Assembly (NCBI RefSeq): GCF_026540895.1
Contig: NZ_JALNUR010000008.1
Location: forward strand, 1 to 64,000
DNA from: Sphingomonas sp. GM_Shp_1
GTDB lineage: Bacteria; Pseudomonadota; Alphaproteobacteria; Sphingomonadales; Sphingomonadaceae
Reading direction: 5' to 3'
DNA: 64,000 nt
The notes under the pieces were generated by a model. It had not been told where the DNA came from. It searched no databases and saw only the letters and a list, made by a program, of their open reading frames with translations. Positions 32,193 to 41,680 of this stretch are shown in pieces. The position numbers and the translations under genes were made by a program. Position 1 is the stretch's first letter. Every line of letters starts with the position of its first letter.

Positions 32193-33188
32193 TCAGAGGA
32201 ACGGATTGGCGTCGGCGCCTTCGGCTGCGATCGCATGGGTGTTGTGCCCGGCCAGATAGCGTTCGGCCTCGAGCGCGGCCATGCAGCCCATGCCCGCCGA
32301 GGTGACGGCCTGGCGGAACAGCTTGTCCTGCACGTCTCCGGCCGCGAACACGCCGGGTACGCTGGTCGCGGTCGAGCCCGGCTGCACCAGGATATAGCCC
32401 TCGTCGTCCATCGCGAGTTGCCCCTTGAACAGCGCCGTTGCCGGATCGTGGCCGATCGCGACGAACAGGCCATGGACCCCAAGCTGGGACTCGCTGCGGT
32501 TACGGGTGTCGCGTAGCATCACCCCCGTCACGCCACTGGCATCGCCCAGCACCTCGGCGACCTCGGCGTTCCAGATCATCTGGATCTTGGGATTGGCGTG
32601 GAGCCGCGCTTGGTTGGTGCGGTCGGCGCGCAAGCTGTCGCGGCGATGGATCAGATAGACCTTTTCGGCGAAATTGGTGAGGTAGAGCGCCTCCTCGACC
32701 GCCGTGTTGCCACCGCCGACGACCGCGCAGACCCGGCCGCGATAGAAGAAGCCATCGCACGTCGCGCAGGCCGATACGCCGCGCCCGCGATAGGCGGTCT
32801 CGCTCTCCAGCCCCAGCCAGCGCGCCGACGCGCCGGTCGCCACGACGATGGTATCCGCGGTGTACCGCGTGCCGCCGTCACCGATCGCGAGGAACGGCGT
32901 GGCGGTCAGGTCGACCTCAACGATCAGGTCGCTGACGACCGCAACCCCGGCCTTGCGGACCTGCTCGCCCATCCGCGCCATCAGATCGGCGCCGAGCACG
33001 CTTTCGTCGCCCGGCCAATTCTCCACCTCGGTGGTGATGGTCAGCTGACCGCCGGGCTGTGGCCCCTCGATCAGCATCGGCGACAGCGCGGCGCGGGCGG
33101 CATAGACGCCAGCAGTGTAACCCGCCGGGCCGGAGCCGATGATCAGGACCTTGCTGTGCCGAGTGTCGGAAGCGGTCTCGTTCTGCAC
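32193..33188 (-). CDS. trxB: Thioredoxin reductase (NADPH)
   Basis: The 331-residue FAD/NADPH flavoprotein passes electrons to thioredoxin. Motifs: FAD-binding [20 protein letters not shown], the redox-active [12 protein letters not shown] (Cys141 and Cys144), NADPH-binding [15 protein letters not shown] with HRRDSLRA, and the final FAD loop [20 protein letters not shown]. The GTG at 33188 is preferred to the ATG at 33203 because GGAGG lies six bases upstream of the GTG, just inside the end of the preceding gene. It is last in the operon TonB receptor-ABC-tldE-tldD-trxA-orf-trxB, so this looks like a dedicated reductase for that pathway; the housekeeping copy is probably elsewhere. Confidence 0.95.
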   Translation of the reverse strand: MQNETASDTRHSKVLIIGSGPAGYTAGVYAARAALSPMLIEGPQPGGQLTITTEVENWPGDESVLGADLMARMGEQVRKAGVAVVSDLIVEVDLTATPFLAIGDGGTRYTADTIVVATGASARWLGLESETAYRGRGVSACATCDGFFYRGRVCAVVGGGNTAVEEALYLTNFAEKVYLIHRRDSLRADRTNQARLHANPKIQMIWNAEVAEVLGDASGVTGVMLRDTRNRSESQLGVHGLFVAIGHDPATALFKGQLAMDDEGYILVQPGSTATSVPGVFAAGDVQDKLFRQAVTSAGMGCMAALEAERYLAGHNTHAIAAEGADANPFL

Positions 33189-33189
33189 T

Positions 33190-34095
33190 TCAGGCCTCCG
33201 CATTTGCGCGAATTGGAGCCGGCGCGACGAGAGGGGCCCGCTCCATCAGTTCGATCGCGTGCCACGCGACCGCCCGGCACTTCGCGGACGACTCCTCCAT
33301 CCGCTGCAACCGCTGGCGGAACCCGGTGGCCAGCGCCGGATGATCGGCGTCGAGAATGGCGTACAGGCGATCGAGTCCTGAAAATTCGGCCTTATAGCCA
33401 TCCTTCTCGGCTTGCTCACGAATGTGGAAGACCCGGCTTTCGTTCTCCGTGGTCCAGCCGATCTCGGCCAGCGACAGTGTCAGGTGGAGGGTGCCACTGC
33501 CGCTGAGCGTATCGCGCAAGACCGTGCGCATGGTACCGGGCCAGGCCGCCGCCTCGACCACGTTGCCCGCCTGACGATCGACCGGCGCATCGCCGATGCC
33601 ATCGGTGGCCGCGACCGCCGCCAGGCGCAGCGTCTTCCACGCCTTTCGGTCGAGGGTTTCGCCATCGATCGCGCGTCGGTGCAGGTCCATGATGCCCCGG
33701 CGACACCGCTCTAGTTCGGGATGCCGACTGGTGATCGCCGCCAGTCCGGCATCGTCGAGCAGGTCCAGCACCAGTTGCGACACGATGCGTGACAAGTCCG
33801 CCCCGACCGGCGTCCGCGCCAGCCACGCCTCGGCGAAGGCGGCCGCGTCGTCCCGCTGGCGGAAACCGTCATTGACGAACTTCGGCAAGGTCTCGGCCAG
33901 CGCGATGGGATAGCCCAGCGTCTCGGCATAAAGCGGCGTGTCGTCGGCTTCGACGACGGCGCCGATCACATTGGCCTCGCCATCTTCCCAGGCCGGAAAG
34001 TAGACGAAGCTGCCCGCCGCGACGTGGCGGTGCAGCCGCTCCTGCGCCATCGCCTTGATCGCGGGGTCGCCGTGAAACGCGATGTCACCCATCAT
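33190..34095 (-). CDS. Unrecognised 301-residue protein between trxA and trxB
   Basis: A soluble protein ([20 protein letters not shown] to [14 protein letters not shown]) with no signal peptide, membrane segment or motif I can name. The N-terminal third has beta-like stretches with conserved-looking aromatics ([20 protein letters not shown]); the rest is helical with charged repeats. A single cysteine pair region is absent (only Cys in ERCRRG and AKCRAV), so it is not itself a thioredoxin-like protein. The start overlaps the trxA stop (ATGA) and trxB's GTG follows at once, so all three are coupled. A substrate-binding, adaptor or enzymatic role in the peptide-processing pathway is inferred from position only. 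Confidence 0.8.
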   Translation of the reverse strand: MMGDIAFHGDPAIKAMAQERLHRHVAAGSFVYFPAWEDGEANVIGAVVEADDTPLYAETLGYPIALAETLPKFVNDGFRQRDDAAAFAEAWLARTPVGADLSRIVSQLVLDLLDDAGLAAITSRHPELERCRRGIMDLHRRAIDGETLDRKAWKTLRLAAVAATDGIGDAPVDRQAGNVVEAAAWPGTMRTVLRDTLSGSGTLHLTLSLAEIGWTTENESRVFHIREQAEKDGYKAEFSGLDRLYAILDADHPALATGFRQRLQRMEESSAKCRAVAWHAIELMERAPLVAPAPIRANAEA

Positions 34096-34415
34096 TCCGC
34101 CCCGATATTGGCGTCGACGAACGCGTCGAGGCGACTGCGCGACAGGGTGCCGAAGGTCCGGGCGGTCTCCGCACCGTCCTTGACCACCATCAGCAGCGGG
34201 ATGCCGCGCACCTCGAACCGCTGTGCGAGTGCGGGGTTCGCCTCGATATCGACCTTCACGATCTCCATCTCCCCGGCATATTCCTCGGCCAGTTCGTCGA
34301 GCGCGGGGGCCAGCGCCCTGCACGGCGCGCACCAGGGGGCCCAGAAATCGACCAGCACAGGCTTGTCGTTCTTCATCACGATCTCGTCGAAATCCTGCTC
34401 GGTCGCATTACGCAT
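34092..34415 (-). CDS. trxA: Thioredoxin
   Basis: The 107-residue protein has the classic thioredoxin layout: VLVDFWAPWCAPCRALAPAL with the Cys29-Ala-Pro-Cys32 active site, VKVDIEANPALAQRFEVR and the cis-Pro GIPLLMVV (Pro73). It has no signal peptide, so it is cytoplasmic. It follows tldD after 28 bases and overlaps the next gene by 4. In this operon it would reduce disulfides in an imported peptide, or keep a TldD/E substrate reduced, using the downstream reductase. Confidence 0.93.
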   Translation of the reverse strand: MRNATEQDFDEIVMKNDKPVLVDFWAPWCAPCRALAPALDELAEEYAGEMEIVKVDIEANPALAQRFEVRGIPLLMVVKDGAETARTFGTLSRSRLDAFVDANIGAE

Positions 34416-34443
34416 GGTACGTCATCCTTCGGGAAATTGGGGT

Positions 34444-35904
34444 TCAGCCGACCTGTCCGCCGACCATCATTCGGTCGATGCGGAGCGTCGGCTGGCCGAC
34501 GCTGACATGGAGTGACTGGCCCTGCTTGCCGCAGGTCGCCATGCCGGTATCGAGTTCCAGATCGTGGCCGATCATCGAGATGTGGCGCAGCGCCTCGTGC
34601 CCGACGCCGATCAGCGTCGCGCCGCGCACCGGCGCCACCAGCCTGCCCTTCTCGACCAGCCAGGCCGCGATGGTGGTGAAATTGAAGCGGCCGGTGACGA
34701 TGTCGACCTGCCCGCCGTCGAATTCGGTGGCGTAGATGCCGCGATCGATCGAGGCGATGATGTCCGCCGGATCGGCGGTGCCGTTGGCCAGGAAGGTGTT
34801 GGTCATGCGCGGCATCGGCAGATGCGCATAGGACTGGCGGCGGCCATTGCCGGTCGAGCGCGCGTTCATCAGCCCGGCGTTCAGCTGATCCTGCATCAGC
34901 CCGGTCAGCACCCCGTCCTCGACCAGCACGGTCCGGTCGGGCGCGCTGCCCTCGTCGTCGATGCCGAGCGAGCCCAACCGTCCGGCCAAGCCGCCATCGT
35001 CGATCACGGTCACGCCGGGCGCGGCGATCCGCTCGCCGACCTTGCCGTCGAACGCCGACAGATGCTTGCGGTGATGATCGCCCTCCAGCCCGTGCCCGAC
35101 CGCCTCGTGGAACAGCACGCCCGGATAGCCCGGCCCCAGCACGATCGGCATTTCGCCGACGGGGGCGGGAATGGCGTCGAGATTATTGAGCGCCATGGTG
35201 ACGGCGGTCGCAACCATCGTATCGACCTCCGCTGTCGGGAAACCCTCCAGCCCGGCGCGACGCCCCAGCCCCGCTTGCCCGCGCGCGCGCCGGCCGTCCT
35301 GCTCCGCGATCACCACCATCGACAGGATCGTCATCGGCCGGACATCGCCCGCCAGCAACCCGTCGGCCTCGGCGACCAGGATGGTGGTGTCGGTGGCGCG
35401 GACATTGGCGTCGACGCGGACGATGCGCGGGTCCTTCGACCGCGCCAGCTCATCGATCCGCTTCAGCATCGCGATCCAGGCGGTGGCATCCTCGACCGCG
35501 ACCGGATCGATCGCGGGGTAGAGCGCATGGGCTGGCGAGCGGCGGTTCAGCGCCAGCCCATGCGGATGGCTGGTCACCTCGCCCCGCCGCTCCAGCGTCC
35601 GCACCGCGCGCGCCGTGTCGAGCAGCGCGCCCTCGCGAATGTCGGCGGAGTGCGCGAAGCTCACCTGTCCGCGATGTGCCGAGCGGGCACCGACACCCTG
35701 CCGCATCGAAAAGCCGCCCTGGGTGACGCGGCCGCCCTCCAACTGCCAGCTCCGCATGGCGGTCGTCTCGAAATACAGCTCGGCGATGTCCGCGCCGCCG
35801 CTCGCCAGCACACCCAGCGCTCGGCCGATCGCCGCCTCGTCGAGCCCCGCCGGGCCGAGCAATCGTGCCCGCGCGCGGTCGAGCGCCGTGTCGCCGCCGT
35901 TCAT
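34444..35904 (-). CDS. tldD: TldD metallopeptidase subunit
   Basis: The 486-residue catalytic subunit of the TldD/TldE peptidase trims unfolded peptides and RiPP leader sequences. The zinc site is visible: HEAVGHGLEGD (His266, Glu267, His271), with the third ligand probably Cys458 in MATCGKQGQS. The remaining motifs are typical, for example VPVG-like IPAPVGEMPIVLGPGYPGVL and FNFTTIAAWLVEKG. The start at 35904 overlaps the tldE stop by 4 bases; the longer frame to 35991 lies inside tldE. Order tldE-tldD after an SbmA-like transporter points to processing of an imported peptide. Confidence 0.95.
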   Translation of the reverse strand: MNGGDTALDRARARLLGPAGLDEAAIGRALGVLASGGADIAELYFETTAMRSWQLEGGRVTQGGFSMRQGVGARSAHRGQVSFAHSADIREGALLDTARAVRTLERRGEVTSHPHGLALNRRSPAHALYPAIDPVAVEDATAWIAMLKRIDELARSKDPRIVRVDANVRATDTTILVAEADGLLAGDVRPMTILSMVVIAEQDGRRARGQAGLGRRAGLEGFPTAEVDTMVATAVTMALNNLDAIPAPVGEMPIVLGPGYPGVLFHEAVGHGLEGDHHRKHLSAFDGKVGERIAAPGVTVIDDGGLAGRLGSLGIDDEGSAPDRTVLVEDGVLTGLMQDQLNAGLMNARSTGNGRRQSYAHLPMPRMTNTFLANGTADPADIIASIDRGIYATEFDGGQVDIVTGRFNFTTIAAWLVEKGRLVAPVRGATLIGVGHEALRHISMIGHDLELDTGMATCGKQGQSLHVSVGQPTLRIDRMMVGGQVG

Positions 35905-37250
35905 GCCCTGCCTCCCACCTGCATATCGTCGATCAGGATCGAACCGGTGCGGATCGCGCTCAGCCGTTCCACGTCCTGGCCCACCGCGCAAATGCCGTTC
36001 AGCATCGCGTCCATATTGCTCGCCAATGTGACATCATTGACGGCATGGACGACCTGCCCGTCCTCGACCCACAGGCCGCGCACCGCCTGGGTCCAGTTGC
36101 CGCTGGCGGGATCGGTCTTGCCGCCCTGGAACTGGGTGACGACCAGGCCGGTGCCCAGCATCCGCAGCATCGCGTCCCAGTCCCCGCTCCCGGCCGTGCT
36201 GGTCAGCCGCAGATTATAATAGCCCTCGGCGTTGCCGGTCGAGGCGAGGCCCAGCTTGCGCCCCGAAAAGCTCGACAGGAACAGCCCCTCGACCACGCCG
36301 CCCTGCAGGATCGCGCGCGACGATCCGGCGATGCCCTCGCTGTCGAAGCCGCCGCTCGCGAGACCCAGCGGCTCGAACGGGTCTTCGTGCAGGCTCAGAT
36401 GCGCGGCGGCCACCCGGCGCCCGATCGGATCGGGCAGGAAGCTCATCCGGCGATATTGCGCCGCGCCGGTCAGCGCCCCCGCCAATTCGCCGACCAACGT
36501 GGCGGCGGTGCGCGGCTCGAACAGGACGGGGCAACGGCGGCTGTCGACCGCCTTCGCGCCCAGCGAACCGCGCGCGCGCTCGGCGGCCAGGGTCGCCAGT
36601 TGCTCGGCGGAGAGCAGATCCTCGATCCGGCGCTCCTGCGACTGGGCGAAGTCGGAAATGCTGCCGCCCTCGTCCTGCGCCAGCATCACCGTCCAGCGGG
36701 TATCGTTGGAGCGCATCACGCTGCGGCAGAAACCGTCGCTGGTCGCCAGCGCCCACAGCCCCTCGGTCGCCACCGCCACCGATTCACCCGCGCGCAACCG
36801 GCCGTCCGCAGCGGCGATGCCGTTCGCCACCCGGTCGAGCGTGGTCGCCGCCTCCAGTAGTGTCTCAGGCCTGCGCGGGCTGTCGGCGTAGACGACCGGC
36901 ACCGGCCCGGAAAAGGCCAGCGCGTCCGCCGGGGGCATGTCGGCATCGGGATCGGGTTGGACATGGTCCGCGATCAGCATCGCCTCCTCGACCAGCCGCT
37001 CGACCGACGCCCGGTCGAACGCGGCGGTCGAGGCCGATCCGCGCCGCCCCTCGTGGAAGACGGTCAGGCCCAGGCCCTGGCCACCGCTGCGCTCAGCCGT
37101 CTCGACCGCGCCGCCGCGCACCGCGATCTTGGCGATGCCCTCGTGATGGACCGAGGCACGCGCGCGCGCCCCGCGCTTGCCCGCCAGTTCGACCGCCCGT
37201 TGCGCCGCGTCGCGCAGGTCAGCCTCGGTCTGGGTCAGCAACATGGTCAT
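35901..37250 (-). CDS. pmbA: TldE/PmbA subunit of the TldD/E peptidase
   Basis: The 449-residue non-catalytic partner of TldD lacks the HExxxH motif, as expected. Family features: GGQGLGLTVFHEGRRGSAST near the N-terminus, RRCPVLFEPRTAATLVGELA, and the C-terminal NGICAVGQDVERLSAIRTGS plus LIDDMQVGG. It forms a heterodimer whose tunnel leads to the TldD active site. It starts in a 4-base overlap with the ABC transporter stop and ends in a 4-base overlap with tldD, so stoichiometric coupled synthesis is likely. Confidence 0.93.
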   Translation of the reverse strand: MTMLLTQTEADLRDAAQRAVELAGKRGARARASVHHEGIAKIAVRGGAVETAERSGGQGLGLTVFHEGRRGSASTAAFDRASVERLVEEAMLIADHVQPDPDADMPPADALAFSGPVPVVYADSPRRPETLLEAATTLDRVANGIAAADGRLRAGESVAVATEGLWALATSDGFCRSVMRSNDTRWTVMLAQDEGGSISDFAQSQERRIEDLLSAEQLATLAAERARGSLGAKAVDSRRCPVLFEPRTAATLVGELAGALTGAAQYRRMSFLPDPIGRRVAAAHLSLHEDPFEPLGLASGGFDSEGIAGSSRAILQGGVVEGLFLSSFSGRKLGLASTGNAEGYYNLRLTSTAGSGDWDAMLRMLGTGLVVTQFQGGKTDPASGNWTQAVRGLWVEDGQVVHAVNDVTLASNMDAMLNGICAVGQDVERLSAIRTGSILIDDMQVGGRA

Positions 37251-39049
37251 GATTCTACCTCGATCCGGGCCGGGGTCGCATGGCCGTGATGCAGGCGCAG
37301 GCGGTGGGTGTGATAGGAAGCGAGCTTGTCATTGTGCACGACGCTGACGATCGTGGAGTCCGGCATCGCCGCGAGCACCGCCTGATAGAAATGCGCGGCA
37401 TTGTCGGCATCGAGCGCGCTCGTCGCCTCGTCCAGCACCAGCAGGCTCGGCCGCTGGAGCAGGATGCGCGCCAGCGCCACGCGCTGCTGTTCGCCGGGCG
37501 ACAGTTCGTCCTGCCACATGCGCAGCTCGTGCATCGCGTCGACATGCGTCTCCAGCCGGACGGTCTTCAGCAGCGCGGCGACCTCGGCATCGTCATGATC
37601 CTCCGCGCGGTCGGGAAAGCAGATCGCGGCCTTCAGCGTGCCGAGCGGCAGGTACAGGCGCTGCGGCACCAGCATCGCCTTGCCCGCGCGCGTCATCGCC
37701 ACCTGCCCCGCGCCGTCCGGCCACAGCCCGGCGATGGCGCGCAGCAGCGTCGTCTTGCCGGTGCCCGACGGCCCCTCGATCACCCAGCGCTCGCCATTGC
37801 GGATCGTCCAGTCGGCGACCTCCATCAGCGGCTCGCCATTGGGGCGACGCAGCATCAAGCCGGTGGTGCTGATCGCCACGCCCTCGGCCGTGCCGCCCGG
37901 CGTGAAGCCGATCCCGCGCGGGCGGTGATAATCGATCGCGTCGTCCAGCGCCTTCAGTCGGTTGATGTTCGCGACCTGCTTCGCGATGCTCGGATAGGCC
38001 TGGACGATATAGGACAGGCTCGCGGAGAATTGCCCGAACGCATCGCGTGCGCCCTGCACCTGGCCGAAGGTGATCGCTCCGGCGAAATATTTGGGCACGG
38101 TCAGGAACAGCGGCACGACCGTCATCGTCTTCTGATAGAAGTCCTGCCCGGCGCTCAGCCCCGCATTGGCGAGCATCATCTGATACCAGTTGCGGCGAAT
38201 ATTCGCGAAGGCGCGCCGCAGGCCGTCCTGCTCGATCGCCTGCGCACCCGAGAAGGCGATCTGCTCGCCGTTGCGGCGAACGTGGAGCAGCCCGGCCCGG
38301 TAATCGCCTTCATAATGCTGTTCGCGCATCTTGCGCCGCACGAACGGCTTGCCGATCCAGGTGATGAAGACCGTTCCGAGGATCACATAGGCGACCGAGA
38401 ACCAGATCAGGTCGCCGCCAGGCAGCGGAATGCGATAGCCGAACAGCGGAATCGCGATCGGAGACGATGTTTGCAGGAGGATGGCGGCGAAGGCGACCGC
38501 GCGGACCAAGCTGAAAATTATCGAGATCACGATGCTCAGCGGCGACTGACCATAATCCAGGCCCATCGAAGTAAAAGCACGGAGGTCTTCGGCGATACGC
38601 TGATCGGGGTTGTCGATCATCCGCAACCGCTCGATCTCGTAGAAGCGGTCACGGGCGAACCAACGGCCCAAATACCAGTCGTTCAGCCAGCGCCGCCACC
38701 GGATCGTCAGCGTCCAGCCGACCAGATTGTGCAGGACCTGCGTCCCAATCGCCAGGCCTGAGATCATCATGAAGGTCACGACCAGCGAGAGGAACAACCC
38801 GCCCTGCCGCTGCTCGATCGTGTCGTAGAATTCGCGCTGCCACGTATTGGTCAGCAGGAAGACCGAGGTCGTGCCGACCTCGATCACGCAGTAGCAGGCG
38901 ACCAGGAACCACGCCCATTTCCAGTCGTCCGACACGAAATAGCGCGTGCTCAACCGCCAGGCATGGACCCAGCGTTCGTGTGCCGGTTGGGGAGGCTGGA
39001 GGCCCGCTTCGCGGCGGGCCTCCTCGACATTGGCTGGGGGTGGCATCAT
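37247..39049 (-). CDS. SbmA/BacA-like ABC transporter (permease fused to ATPase)
   Basis: The 600-residue half-transporter of the SbmA/BacA-YddA-ABCD group has six N-terminal membrane helices (ATSFFL-type core with NTWQREFYDTIEQRQGG, NLVGWTLTIRWRRWLNDWYL) followed by an ATPase domain: Walker A GPSGTGKTTLL, Q-loop VPQRLYLPLG, signature LSPGEQQRVALARILL, Walker B LLVLDEATSALD and the switch His in SVVHNDK. Relatives import peptides such as microcins and bleomycin or cobalamin into the cytoplasm. The ATG at 39049 (next to a second at 39046) is preferred over the upstream TTG. The gap to the TonB receptor stop is 17 bases, and the next gene overlaps. Confidence 0.9.
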   Translation of the reverse strand: MMPPPANVEEARREAGLQPPQPAHERWVHAWRLSTRYFVSDDWKWAWFLVACYCVIEVGTTSVFLLTNTWQREFYDTIEQRQGGLFLSLVVTFMMISGLAIGTQVLHNLVGWTLTIRWRRWLNDWYLGRWFARDRFYEIERLRMIDNPDQRIAEDLRAFTSMGLDYGQSPLSIVISIIFSLVRAVAFAAILLQTSSPIAIPLFGYRIPLPGGDLIWFSVAYVILGTVFITWIGKPFVRRKMREQHYEGDYRAGLLHVRRNGEQIAFSGAQAIEQDGLRRAFANIRRNWYQMMLANAGLSAGQDFYQKTMTVVPLFLTVPKYFAGAITFGQVQGARDAFGQFSASLSYIVQAYPSIAKQVANINRLKALDDAIDYHRPRGIGFTPGGTAEGVAISTTGLMLRRPNGEPLMEVADWTIRNGERWVIEGPSGTGKTTLLRAIAGLWPDGAGQVAMTRAGKAMLVPQRLYLPLGTLKAAICFPDRAEDHDDAEVAALLKTVRLETHVDAMHELRMWQDELSPGEQQRVALARILLQRPSLLVLDEATSALDADNAAHFYQAVLAAMPDSTIVSVVHNDKLASYHTHRLRLHHGHATPARIEVES

Positions 39050-39066
39050 GATTGGCAATTACCCGA

Positions 39067-41400
39067 TCAGAACAGGCGTTTGGAGATGCTCAGGCGAAAG
39101 CTCCGCCGCTCATTGACCGGTACATAGGAAAAGACCGAAGTCGATCCGTAATTGCGCCGGTTGAAGATGTTGCGGACACCGATGTTGAAGTCGAAGCCGG
39201 CAACGCTGAGGAAGGCATTCGCGTCGACCTGCCGCGATGGCGGCACGACATAGAGGCCCTGAACGTCGGCGAAAGAACTGGAACGTCCATACAGTCCTCC
39301 CGATACGCCGCCACTCAGCCCCTCGGAGATCTTCGTGCGATAGACCGAATATACGCTGTACGTGTCACGCGGCTGGTTCGCCACGACCTTCTGTAGGGCA
39401 TTCGTCGTCAGCAACGCATATTTGGTGCGCGTGAGCGACGCCAGCACCGACCATCCCGGCAGCAACTGCCCGGCGATGTTCAAATCGATACCGCGTCCAC
39501 GCTGGCCCGGTCCCGGGAAAACATTGGTCTGGTCTTGCGGATCGCGGACGACGATATTGTCCTGCTGAATGTCGAAATAGGATGCGTTGATCGTCGCGCG
39601 CTTGCGAAACAGGTCCAGCTTGACGCCTGCTTCCTTATTTGTCGTGATGATGTTCGGCAGGACGCTGCCATCCTTGGCCACGGTAAAGATGGCCTGTTCG
39701 CCACGCCCGTAATTCGCGAAGATCGACAGGTCTTTCGTGGCGTCCAGGATGATGCCACCGCTCGGCGACACCCCATTCTTGCGCTGCACGGATATGGGCG
39801 ATGGCCCCGCGAAGAACGTCTGCCCCTTCGTTTCGAACCAGTTCTTGCGAACGCCGCCAAGGATTTTGATCTTCCAGAATTCGACCAGCGCCTGGCCGTA
39901 CACACCTTCCTGCTTACCCTGGCTGCGAACCATCACCGGTCCCAAAGGCGACCAAGCGATCGTTCTGATCGTGGTCTCAATCAGCGGCGGATTGGTAACG
40001 GTGGAACCTGGCGTCCCCAACCGCTGCTCGGTCGTGCCGTCGCTGTAATTGTAGCCGACGTTGAAACTCGCCTTCAGGGCGTCGCCAAGATGGGTCTTGA
40101 TGCGGACAAAGCTGTCGAGGGCGTTGGATACCCCTTCCTGCTGCGAACCTCCGTAATACACGGTCAAGACGCCAGAGCGATTATAACTGACACTGCCAGC
40201 ATGCAACGTCAGCTGGGTCTGGTCGCGCAAGCCACGGGCGACGATCTCGATCCCCGGCACGATCTGGCGTGTCGCATCGAAATAGAAACGACTGGTGCTG
40301 ATACTGACGTCCTGATTAGACGCATAGATCGGAACCGCGGGATCACGGTCGATGATCTGCCGCGTCTTGTTATCGAACACCGTAAAGGCACCGATGCCGC
40401 TCGTCGCTTCGTTGATGCTGGCACCGATCACGATATCGGTCAGGCGGTCCTTGTAACGCAGCGACGGCGCGAACAACCAGTTTTTGTCGCCGGTGTAACC
40501 GCCATAATTATGGTCCATCGTCTGCGCGCTGCCGATGACGCGCGCCGACAGCTTCTTGTCGCCGGTAATCGCGTTGTTGGCATCGATCACACCCCGCACC
40601 AACCCGAACGAGCCCGTGTCGAAGCCGATGGCCAACCGCTCCTCGGCGCTCGGCTTTTTCGTCACGACATTGATGTTGCCACCCATATTGCCGAATCCGG
40701 CGAGGATCGCATCGGGTCCCTTCAGGACTTCCACCCGCTCGATATTGGCAACCGGCTGATCGGCCCCGGCGGTGACGCCATATTGCGACGACCCCGTCAG
40801 GCCATTGACCAGACCGCCCGCCGAGAAGCCGCGGACCGTATAAGTCGTGCCGCTACCGGAACTGTTGCCTTGAACCGATACGCCGCCCGCATTGCGCAGG
40901 ATGTCGGTGATGTTGAGCGCCTGCTGCTCCTCGATCGCCTTGGCGGTGATCACCTGCGTGTTGCGCGGCTGGTTGCGCAGGCCCAGGCCGTTGCGGTCCG
41001 ACGTAGTGGCCTGGCGGACCAGCACGTTCGTCTCCGCCTCGTCGCGACGAGCGGTCACGACAATGTCGTTGATGACGACCAGCCCGCCCTGGACCGCCGG
41101 GACGACGCTCAGGCCCGTTCCCGCGATGGCGGCCTGGATCGCCGCCTTTGCCGATCGAGCCCCGCGAACAGGGCGCGAAGCGAGCCCCTTGACCGCATCG
41201 GGATCGAAATTGACGTTCACACCCGATTGCCGGCCGATAGCATCGAGCGCGCGGTCCATTGCCATCGCGGGGACATTGATCTCGCCCGTTTGCGCGGCCT
41301 GGGCCATGGCGACGGCTGGTACGCCCGCCCCCAACGTGGCGAAAAGCGCAAGGCTGGCGCCCCCCAGCATACGACGCCCACGATCAGTAAGATTCAGCAT
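39067..41400 (-). CDS. TonB-dependent siderophore-type receptor with STN domain
   Basis: A 777-residue outer-membrane receptor. Signal peptide MLGGASLALFATLGAGVPAV is followed by an STN/secretin-like domain (about 40-108: VPAMAMDRALDAIGRQSGVN, VNFDPDAVKGLASRPV), a plug of the FhuE/FpvA siderophore type (NTQVITAKAIEEQQALNITD, VSVQGNSSGSGTTYTVRGFS, RVEVLKGPDAILAG) and a barrel ending SISKRLF. STN domains often signal to an anti-sigma factor, but none is encoded here. GGAGGGG precedes the ATG. It heads a seven-gene operon, so its ligand should be the substrate of the transporter and TldD/E, possibly a metal-binding or other modified peptide. Confidence 0.92.
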   Translation of the reverse strand: MLNLTDRGRRMLGGASLALFATLGAGVPAVAMAQAAQTGEINVPAMAMDRALDAIGRQSGVNVNFDPDAVKGLASRPVRGARSAKAAIQAAIAGTGLSVVPAVQGGLVVINDIVVTARRDEAETNVLVRQATTSDRNGLGLRNQPRNTQVITAKAIEEQQALNITDILRNAGGVSVQGNSSGSGTTYTVRGFSAGGLVNGLTGSSQYGVTAGADQPVANIERVEVLKGPDAILAGFGNMGGNINVVTKKPSAEERLAIGFDTGSFGLVRGVIDANNAITGDKKLSARVIGSAQTMDHNYGGYTGDKNWLFAPSLRYKDRLTDIVIGASINEATSGIGAFTVFDNKTRQIIDRDPAVPIYASNQDVSISTSRFYFDATRQIVPGIEIVARGLRDQTQLTLHAGSVSYNRSGVLTVYYGGSQQEGVSNALDSFVRIKTHLGDALKASFNVGYNYSDGTTEQRLGTPGSTVTNPPLIETTIRTIAWSPLGPVMVRSQGKQEGVYGQALVEFWKIKILGGVRKNWFETKGQTFFAGPSPISVQRKNGVSPSGGIILDATKDLSIFANYGRGEQAIFTVAKDGSVLPNIITTNKEAGVKLDLFRKRATINASYFDIQQDNIVVRDPQDQTNVFPGPGQRGRGIDLNIAGQLLPGWSVLASLTRTKYALLTTNALQKVVANQPRDTYSVYSVYRTKISEGLSGGVSGGLYGRSSSFADVQGLYVVPPSRQVDANAFLSVAGFDFNIGVRNIFNRRNYGSTSVFSYVPVNERRSFRLSISKRLF

Positions 41401-41680
41401 GCAATCCCCTCCCCAGAGCGCGCGCCACCCCCCACGGCAAAGCCGCGTTCGGATCGAACGGATTCCCTGTGGTCAAACGGTTACCGCCTTGCGGCGAACA
41501 ATGCGGCAGCGATCCTATAAGGAAGCCACCGCAGCCGTGCTCCTGCTGACGATAGTCCGTGTCTTGGCGCATCGAGGCGCCCGCCGAACTTTCTGTCGAG
41601 GATGAGGCTATGCTTCAGTCATGTGACAGGCAAATTCGAAATGTTCATGCCCCCATGAATCCTATCGATCGCCCCTTTTG
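41401..41680. promoter_or_regulatory. Probable promoter region of the receptor-TldDE-thioredoxin operon
   Basis: The 280 bases between the LysR stop and receptor start contain no supported gene; a 62-codon minus frame from 41572 overlaps the receptor start and lacks a ribosome-binding site. LysR-type regulation of the downstream operon would act here. Confidence 0.4.

Noticed and set aside
32193..41400. Microcystin-degradation (mlr) cluster of sphingomonads
   Set aside because: None of the mlrA-D type proteins is present; the transporter is ABC rather than MFS.
41384..41572. 62-codon ORF upstream of the receptor as a RiPP precursor for TldD/E
   Set aside because: No ribosome-binding site, overlaps the receptor start, and no leader/core layout; I keep it only as something to test.
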